64,000 nt of DNA, taken from positions 372,001 through 436,000 of the forward strand of contig NZ_CP021874.1 of NCBI RefSeq assembly GCF_002197645.1. The letters are read 5' to 3'. The position numbers were made by a program, and so were the translations under genes. This document shows positions 59,387 through 64,000 of the stretch, piece by piece. The notes beneath the pieces were generated by a model. The model saw only the letters and a program-made list of their open reading frames with translations. It did not search any database and was not told the origin of the DNA. The stretch comes from Enterococcus wangshanyuanii. GTDB taxonomy: Bacteria > Bacillota > Bacilli > Lactobacillales > Enterococcaceae. Position 1 is the first letter of the stretch, and each line of letters begins with the position of its first letter.

Positions 59387-60532
59387 ATGAAAAAAGTTCA
59401 AATCGGGCCTTTTACAGTTCGATATGAGGTTGTTCAAACTGAACAATGTCCTTTGAAAATAACAGAAAATATTTATATTGAGCAAGATCAACGCTCAAAC
59501 TATTTGCTTGGCGAAACTACCATGAGCGTTTATGAATTTTACTTGTCTGTAAATCCTGATTTATCGGAAAAAGAGTATCAGCTGTCAGAAAATTTTCAGC
59601 GGATCATCAAGCGATTTCCTGTAACCAATCAGCAGAAGATTTTCTTAGACCAAAAAGGCAGCTATAGTATAAGGAAGGTTCCTGTCTACATCACCATTCA
59701 AGATTATATACTAGCTGCAACAGAGCCAGAAACTCATTCCGAGTTTTTACGAAAAGTTGAAAACATTCATTTCTTTCCAATACAGGAGTCTGAGGGAATA
59801 AGCTACAAGCGTTTAAGACTAGATGGACGATATGCTTCTAGAGAGAAGTTAGATGAGAAGAAAGCTGATGTAAAAATAATTCAAGATCAGCTGGAGCTTA
59901 CAAATGAAATGTATTATTTTGGCCCTTATAATTATGCAGGTGTGATCCAGTTTTTACCAGAGTATGGGATTTCCACCTATGATCAATTTCATGAAGCATA
60001 CGGAAAGCATGTATACAGCTTTACAATCAGCAAAGCTGGACAAACAATCCCATTGCTATGGCCGGATTATTTATATCATAGGCCTGAAAATCATTTAGAA
60101 TTTGGTCTTTTAGCCCAAACGAATGAGGGAAGATATGCTGCTTTTGAGCATTGGGAAGCTGGTGAAGACATCCAAATCGACCTGTTAGCGGAAGGATTTG
60201 AAGAGGTTCATTTTACCTCACAGCTGAAAAAACCATTGGTCAATCGACCTCAATTATCACAAACGGAGTATAAAGCAGGTGAACAGCTTTCCTTGTTGAT
60301 CGATCCAGAGCTTGTTGCGGAAGTTTTAAACGAGTCAGCAAGTGTAGTGTTTGTCACTCCAGCTAAGGATTCTTTAGATGGGCTATCGATTCTTTCTGAA
60401 ACAACAGACGATCAGTTACTTTTTTCAACTGATCTATTGACCAAAGGACGCTACCAACTCAAAATAAACAGTCCTGTCTATGGACAGCTATTATTTTTAT
60501 TTACAGTAAAGCAAGAAAGGTCGGAAAAATGA
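59387..60532 (+). CDS. Unknown protein, first gene of the Fur-controlled ECF operon
   Basis: 381 residues, not recognised. No signal peptide or membrane segment; strand-rich, with N-terminal VQIGPFTVRYEVVQTEQC, two clear parts before and after ~170, and a possible ligand-binding Ig-like end (GRYQLKINSPVYGQLLFLF). His and Tyr residues are frequent (ENIHFFPIQ; WPDYLYHRPENH). The S component gene overlaps its stop by 4 bases, so they are coupled. ATG 59387 follows AAAGGAGTG. It could bind iron or heme near the transporter, but this is inference from position. Confidence 0.75.
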   Translation: MKKVQIGPFTVRYEVVQTEQCPLKITENIYIEQDQRSNYLLGETTMSVYEFYLSVNPDLSEKEYQLSENFQRIIKRFPVTNQQKIFLDQKGSYSIRKVPVYITIQDYILAATEPETHSEFLRKVENIHFFPIQESEGISYKRLRLDGRYASREKLDEKKADVKIIQDQLELTNEMYYFGPYNYAGVIQFLPEYGISTYDQFHEAYGKHVYSFTISKAGQTIPLLWPDYLYHRPENHLEFGLLAQTNEGRYAAFEHWEAGEDIQIDLLAEGFEEVHFTSQLKKPLVNRPQLSQTEYKAGEQLSLLIDPELVAEVLNESASVVFVTPAKDSLDGLSILSETTDDQLLFSTDLLTKGRYQLKINSPVYGQLLFLFTVKQERSEK

Positions 60533-61146
60533 AAAAATTAAAAATTCAAGATTTTATTTCAATTGGTATTTATACTGCTATTTATTTTTTGATTGTATCG
60601 ATCGCTTTGGCGATCCTAACATTCACGATCCCTACATTTAACAATGTATTGATTCCAAGTGCGACTGCACTATTTGCTGGAATCGTCTACTTACTAGTGA
60701 TCCATCGTATTCCGCGATTTGGTGCGATTACGATCATGGGGAGTGTGATGGGGCTATTTTTCCTGATTTCCGGACATTTTCCTTTATCCTTTTTACCAAG
60801 TGTTATTTGTGCAGTTGGTGCAGATTGGCTTCAATATAAAACGAGATTACCAGAGAAGGCTCGGACAATGATCAGTTATACGGTCTTTAGCTTTGGCTTG
60901 ATGGGTCCTGTGTTGCCATTGTGGTTTATGAAAAATGCATACATTGACGCATTGATTGCACGTGGAAAAGATTCCGTCTACATTGAAAAAGTCTTTACAC
61001 CGATCACTATGGGGATGTTTTATTTTTGTACAATTGCTGTTATTGTTTGTAGTATTTTAGGACTATTGATCGGACAAAAAATCTATGTGAAACATTTTGA
61101 TAAAACCAAAGGGAAAAATTATGAGCAAAGTATACGTAACGTTTGA
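60529..61146 (+). CDS. ECF transporter S component (MptD/Trep_Strep type)
   Basis: 205 residues with six predicted membrane segments: FISIGIYTAIYFLIVSIALAIL, NVLIPSATALFAGIVYLLVI, ITIMGSVMGLFFLISGHF, and the end FYFCTIAVIVCSILGLLIGQ. The pattern fits the MptD family of ECF substrate-capture proteins. Together with the T and ATPase genes it makes a dedicated ECF transporter. Given the Fur box and the downstream monooxygenase gene, heme is the best guess for its substrate. Confidence 0.82.
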   Translation: MKKLKIQDFISIGIYTAIYFLIVSIALAILTFTIPTFNNVLIPSATALFAGIVYLLVIHRIPRFGAITIMGSVMGLFFLISGHFPLSFLPSVICAVGADWLQYKTRLPEKARTMISYTVFSFGLMGPVLPLWFMKNAYIDALIARGKDSVYIEKVFTPITMGMFYFCTIAVIVCSILGLLIGQKIYVKHFDKTKGKNYEQSIRNV

Positions 61147-61819
61147 TCCTAGAAGTAAATTATGCACGATATTATTTGCTAGTTTCTTGTTGATGTTTCC
61201 TTTGCCGTTTGCCGCTGAAATTCTTTTTGTGAGCTTGCTATACGGATTATTTATTTTAAATGGTGCAGTCAAAAAAGGAACGATTTTCTACGCTATTTTT
61301 TGGCTGTTTATTTTAGGCGATCATTTGTTATTTCCTTACATAGAGAATGGTGTAGCGGCCTTTTTTGATTTTCTTTTGGTTGGGAATCGTCGTTTATTAC
61401 CGACGATCATGGCAGCTGCTTTTGCAATGAATCAGACAAAAATCAGTGAATGGATCGCAGCATTGAAAAAATGTCGGGTTCCCTTTGGCTTGATCGTTCC
61501 TTTGACGGTGCTCTTTCGTTTTTTTCCAACGCTTTTTCAAGATTTTAAGAGCATCCGAAATGCAATGAAGTATCGAGGGATTGCCGTTTCGACAGTAGGC
61601 TTATTTCTGCATCCTTTTCAAACGATGGAATATATCATCGTTCCCATTCTAATGTCAGCAGAAAATACGTCACTGGATTTGTCAGCAGCAGCTTTAGCCC
61701 GGGGGTTAGCTAATCCAACAGCTCATACAAGTGTTTATGAGATTCGTTTAAAAATACAGGACTATCTATTGATAGGATTTCTTATTCTAGGCATGGTGTT
61801 CGGGAGGAAGTTTGGATGA
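61121..61819 (+). CDS. ECF transporter T component
   Basis: 232 residues, EcfT-like membrane protein: FDPRSKLCTILFASFLLMFPLPFA and the typical coupling signature around AALARGLANP (Ala-Arg-Gly). ATG 61121 lies 6 bases after AAGGGA and overlaps the S gene by 26 bases; the TTG extension to 61097 has no ribosome binding site. Links the S component to the ATPase. Confidence 0.88.
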   Translation: MSKVYVTFDPRSKLCTILFASFLLMFPLPFAAEILFVSLLYGLFILNGAVKKGTIFYAIFWLFILGDHLLFPYIENGVAAFFDFLLVGNRRLLPTIMAAAFAMNQTKISEWIAALKKCRVPFGLIVPLTVLFRFFPTLFQDFKSIRNAMKYRGIAVSTVGLFLHPFQTMEYIIVPILMSAENTSLDLSAAALARGLANPTAHTSVYEIRLKIQDYLLIGFLILGMVFGRKFG

Positions 61820-63255
61820 TCGACTTAAAAAGATTGGCGTTTGCCTATGAGGATAAAGAACGTGTGATCAAGGATATTGATCTATCCGTTCAGCCAGGCG
61901 AATTTGTTGTTTTGTGTGGGAAAAGCGGCTGTGGAAAATCAACGCTGCTCAGATTGTTAAATGGCTTGATCCCTGAACTATATACGGGTGATTTGACAGG
62001 GGAAGGAACTATTTTAGGGCAAGAATTTTTAACAAAAGACTTTAACCAATATGTTCGTGAAATCGGAACCGTTTTTCAAAATCCTAAAACGCAGTTTTTT
62101 ACAAGTGATGTTTATTCTGAGTTAGCATTCGCGATGGAGAATTATGGTGTACCTAGAACTGAAATGATTGATCGAATCGATGAAATCGCCCAACTGTTTT
62201 CTTTAGCACCATTTTTAGATAGAAGTATGTTTCATCTATCTGGGGGACAAAAGCAATTGATTGCTTTTGCTTCTGCAAGTATGTTAAAGCATCGCTTATT
62301 TTTACTAGACGAGCCTTCTAGTAATTTAGATGATGAGACGGTTGAAAAGCTAAAAGATTATTTGCGGATCCTCAAAAACTTTGGGATGACGATTATCGTT
62401 TCTGAACATCGCCTATATTATTTAAAGGAACTTGTAGATCGCTATGTACTTATGGATGAAGGGAACATTGTTTCACAATATACGCGACAAGAAATGGACG
62501 AAAAATCATCTGCTGAAATACGACAGCTAGGGCTTCGTTCACTTACGCAAACCACTTTTGTAAAAAAAGAAGCTCAGGCAGATTCAGGAGAGCATACACT
62601 CGTTTGCGAAGACTTGACCTTTCACTATCGAAAGAGCCGTTCAGTTTCCGTAAGAATCCCTAATATAGAACTGACTAGTTCGTTTGTGACAGGGATCGTC
62701 GGTCATAATGGTGCAGGCAAGTCTACCTTTTCAAAACTTATATCTGGTTTGATCAAGCCGCGTTCAGGAAAAATCCTATGGGATCAAAAAGTGATGACTC
62801 CTAAAGAATTGATCAAAGAAAGTTTTGTTGTGATGCAGGATGTGAATTTGCAGTTGTTTTTTGAAACAGTAGAAAAAGAAATCTGTTTACATGTAAAAGA
62901 AAGTGAAGAAATCGATCAAATCATCAAGATGCTTCATTTAGAATCGCTGCTTTTTCGTCATCCTCAAACATTATCTGGTGGAGAAAAACAACGGGTTGCG
63001 ATTGCTAGTGCAGTTCTATCTGGAAAAAAGATCATTATTTTTGATGAGCCTACGAGCGGACTTGATTTGCAGCATATGGAGGAAGTTGCGGCAACGATCC
63101 GTTGGCTGAAAGAGCGAAGTATTTTGGTTTTGATCATTTCACATGATAAAGAATTTCTTAGTCAGACATGCCAACGGATCGTGCATTTTGATCAAGGAGA
63201 AATCATTGATGACTATTTTGTTGAGAATACAGAGATCGAAAATGGAGGAGAATAA
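61816..63255 (+). CDS. ECF transporter ATPase with two fused ABC domains
   Basis: 479 residues. Domain 1 (1-230): GKSGCGKST, LSGGQKQLI, LLDEPSSNLD, SEHRLYYL. Domain 2 (~260-470): GHNGAGKST, LSGGEKQRV, IFDEPTSGLD, ISHDKEF. Both ATP sites look complete. It fuses the two ATPase subunits that most ECF systems encode separately. Overlaps the T gene by 4 bases and abuts the next gene, so all are in one operon. Confidence 0.9.
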   Translation: MIDLKRLAFAYEDKERVIKDIDLSVQPGEFVVLCGKSGCGKSTLLRLLNGLIPELYTGDLTGEGTILGQEFLTKDFNQYVREIGTVFQNPKTQFFTSDVYSELAFAMENYGVPRTEMIDRIDEIAQLFSLAPFLDRSMFHLSGGQKQLIAFASASMLKHRLFLLDEPSSNLDDETVEKLKDYLRILKNFGMTIIVSEHRLYYLKELVDRYVLMDEGNIVSQYTRQEMDEKSSAEIRQLGLRSLTQTTFVKKEAQADSGEHTLVCEDLTFHYRKSRSVSVRIPNIELTSSFVTGIVGHNGAGKSTFSKLISGLIKPRSGKILWDQKVMTPKELIKESFVVMQDVNLQLFFETVEKEICLHVKESEEIDQIIKMLHLESLLFRHPQTLSGGEKQRVAIASAVLSGKKIIIFDEPTSGLDLQHMEEVAATIRWLKERSILVLIISHDKEFLSQTCQRIVHFDQGEIIDDYFVENTEIENGGE

Positions 63256-63591
63256 ATGTATATTGTAACGAATACGATCCAAGTAGAAACAGAGCACTCC
63301 CAGAAGATTATTCAGCAGTTTACTGCAGGGCATACGAAGGAGAGTATGGAAGCTGTTGAAGGCTTTTTAAACTTCCAATTGATGTATCGCTCATTGCCGG
63401 ATAATCCAGAAGTCACAGAATTAGTTGTACTAAGTCGTTGGGTATCAAAAGAACACCAAAAAAATTGGGTGAACAGCCAGTCCTTTAAACAAATGCATCA
63501 AAGAAATACAGAAAATAAACAGTCAACTGAAAAGCCAAAACGCTCTGGAATCATTTCTAGTACGATCGCTGAATATGAAGTGTTGACATAA
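63256..63591 (+). CDS. Antibiotic-biosynthesis-monooxygenase fold protein, heme-monooxygenase-like
   Basis: 111 residues: IVTNTIQVETEHSQKIIQQF, then LVVLSRWVSKEHQKNW and SQSFKQMHQ. The Asn near the N-terminus, the Trp and the His in the last helix match the N-W-H triad of IsdG/HmoA heme-degrading enzymes. Placed right behind the ECF ATPase (no gap) under the Fur box, it probably opens heme to free iron. The C-terminal 20 residues are Lys/Thr-rich. Heme activity is inferred. Confidence 0.8.
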   Translation: MYIVTNTIQVETEHSQKIIQQFTAGHTKESMEAVEGFLNFQLMYRSLPDNPEVTELVVLSRWVSKEHQKNWVNSQSFKQMHQRNTENKQSTEKPKRSGIISSTIAEYEVLT

Positions 63592-63656
63592 GAAAAAGAA
63601 ATATAATATAGTTAAAGAGATCAACGACGAATAATCAAGTGGAAAAGACGTTTTTT

Positions 63657-63816
63657 TGCTATACTTTTCCAAACAAAAATCGGGACAAAGTAGATGCATA
63701 GATGAAGCAACGTTAATGCCCCACCCAATGCACTCGTGGAGGGGTTCGTGGGCGAATAAAATGGATTACGAAATACCATTAGATACGTTAAAAATAGGTA
63801 AATAGGAGACGGTTAG
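63657..63816 (+). promoter_or_regulatory. Promoter and structured leader before the GH1 gene
   Basis: An extended -10 (TTTGCTATACT, TATACT at 63660-63665) suggests a start near 63672. The following 145 bases contain a GC-rich imperfect hairpin (GCCCCACCC with GGGGTTCGTGGGC, 63719-63756) and AATGG/CCATT. No antiterminator (RAT) sequence or known riboswitch was recognised. Could regulate the GH1 gene or be a small RNA. Confidence 0.4.
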
Positions 63817-64000
63817 ATGAAAAAATTTCCAAACTCTTTTTTGTGGGGCGCAGCAACCTCAGCTCCGCAGTCCGAAGGACATAGTTCATTAAACGGAAAA
63901 AGTCCATCAACATGGGATAAATGGTATGAATTAGCGCCAGAAAAATTCCAAAAAGACCAAGGCCCTGAACATACAACAAATATGTACGAGTTTTATAAAG
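63817..64000 (+). CDS. GH1 beta-glucosidase / 6-phospho-beta-glucosidase, N-terminal part
   Basis: 61 codons before the window ends: KKFPNSFLWGAATSAPQSEG, STWDKWYE. The F-x-W-G-x-A-T-S-x-x-Q-x-E-G start is the glycoside hydrolase family 1 signature, with Gln as the substrate-binding residue. Most members in this order hydrolyse phosphorylated beta-glucosides imported by PTS. ATG 63817 follows AGGAG. Cut at the 3' end. Confidence 0.88.
   Translation, partial: MKKFPNSFLWGAATSAPQSEGHSSLNGKSPSTWDKWYELAPEKFQKDQGPEHTTNMYEFYK

Noticed and set aside
1..64000. CRISPR arrays, rRNA, tRNA, complete insertion sequences, prophage or integrase genes
   Set aside because: None seen on either strand by reading; no regularly spaced repeats, no transposase or integrase motifs.

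Overview
The window reads as a chromosomal segment of a low-GC Gram-positive of the order Lactobacillales, most likely an Enterococcus. Support comes from AT-rich codon use, strong AGGAGG ribosome binding sites, an Lsa(A)-like ABC-F protein with a leader attenuator, a CopB-type copper ATPase with a cop box, mannose-family PTS operons, a ThiT gene under a TPP riboswitch, and a Fur-controlled ECF transporter. No rRNA, tRNA, CRISPR array, intact insertion sequence or prophage was seen.

Layout. 1-4.0 kb: tail of an ABC ATPase, a small membrane protein, a serine beta-lactamase-like hydrolase, and an AraC regulator with a VOC protein. 4.1-10.7 kb: a complete predicted mannosylglycerate pathway (RpiR regulator, PTS IIABC, GH38 mannosidase, glycerate kinase). 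10.8-15.1 kb: decayed gene fragments, a second copy of the AraC-VOC cassette, an RNHCP pseudogene, a VOC protein, an ABC transporter pair behind a hairpin that covers its ribosome binding site, and a candidate structured RNA. 15.2-22 kb: GNAT, HelD-like helicase, tandem MerR-domain regulator, second GNAT, nitroreductase remnant, M23 peptidase, flavodoxin-like protein, small protein and a broken Mrr endonuclease. 22.0-25.0 kb (minus strand): MhqR-type quinone-stress operon with a palindromic operator. 25.1-31.2 kb: copB, a hypothetical gene, an Mga-like regulator, and a divergent ArsR / zinc-free oxidoreductase pair. 31.3-43.0 kb: two adjacent mannose-family PTS systems, each with its own GntR-UTRA regulator. 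The first has ManA and a divergent DeoC that shares its operator sequence. The second ends in two cupin-type phosphoglucose isomerase homologues and a kinase-like/ManA fusion. 43.2-50.6 kb: MsrA, a MarR-controlled heterodimeric ABC exporter, diaminopimelate dehydrogenase, NrdI. 50.7-58.5 kb: hypothetical gene, TPP riboswitch-ThiT, VOC, a secreted GH3 enzyme whose only well-placed start codon is AUC, RpiR, HAD phosphatase, VOC, and the Lsa-like gene. 58.6-64 kb: pyrrolidone-carboxyl peptidase, a Fur-box ECF transporter operon ending in a heme-monooxygenase-like gene, and the start of a GH1 glycosidase.

How the genes work together. Three carbohydrate modules (mannosylglycerate, PTS-1, PTS-2) each pair import with phosphosugar processing and a local regulator. 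Several stress modules (MhqR quinone, ArsR/oxidoreductase, CopB, MsrA, Lsa, MarR/ABC) show recognisable local operators or attenuators. The operon at 59.3-63.6 kb combines a Fur box, an ECF transporter and an antibiotic-biosynthesis-monooxygenase fold protein, which fits iron-regulated heme uptake and breakdown. The most system-like unexplained unit is the PTS-2 operon with its two cupin isomerases and the fused isomerase.
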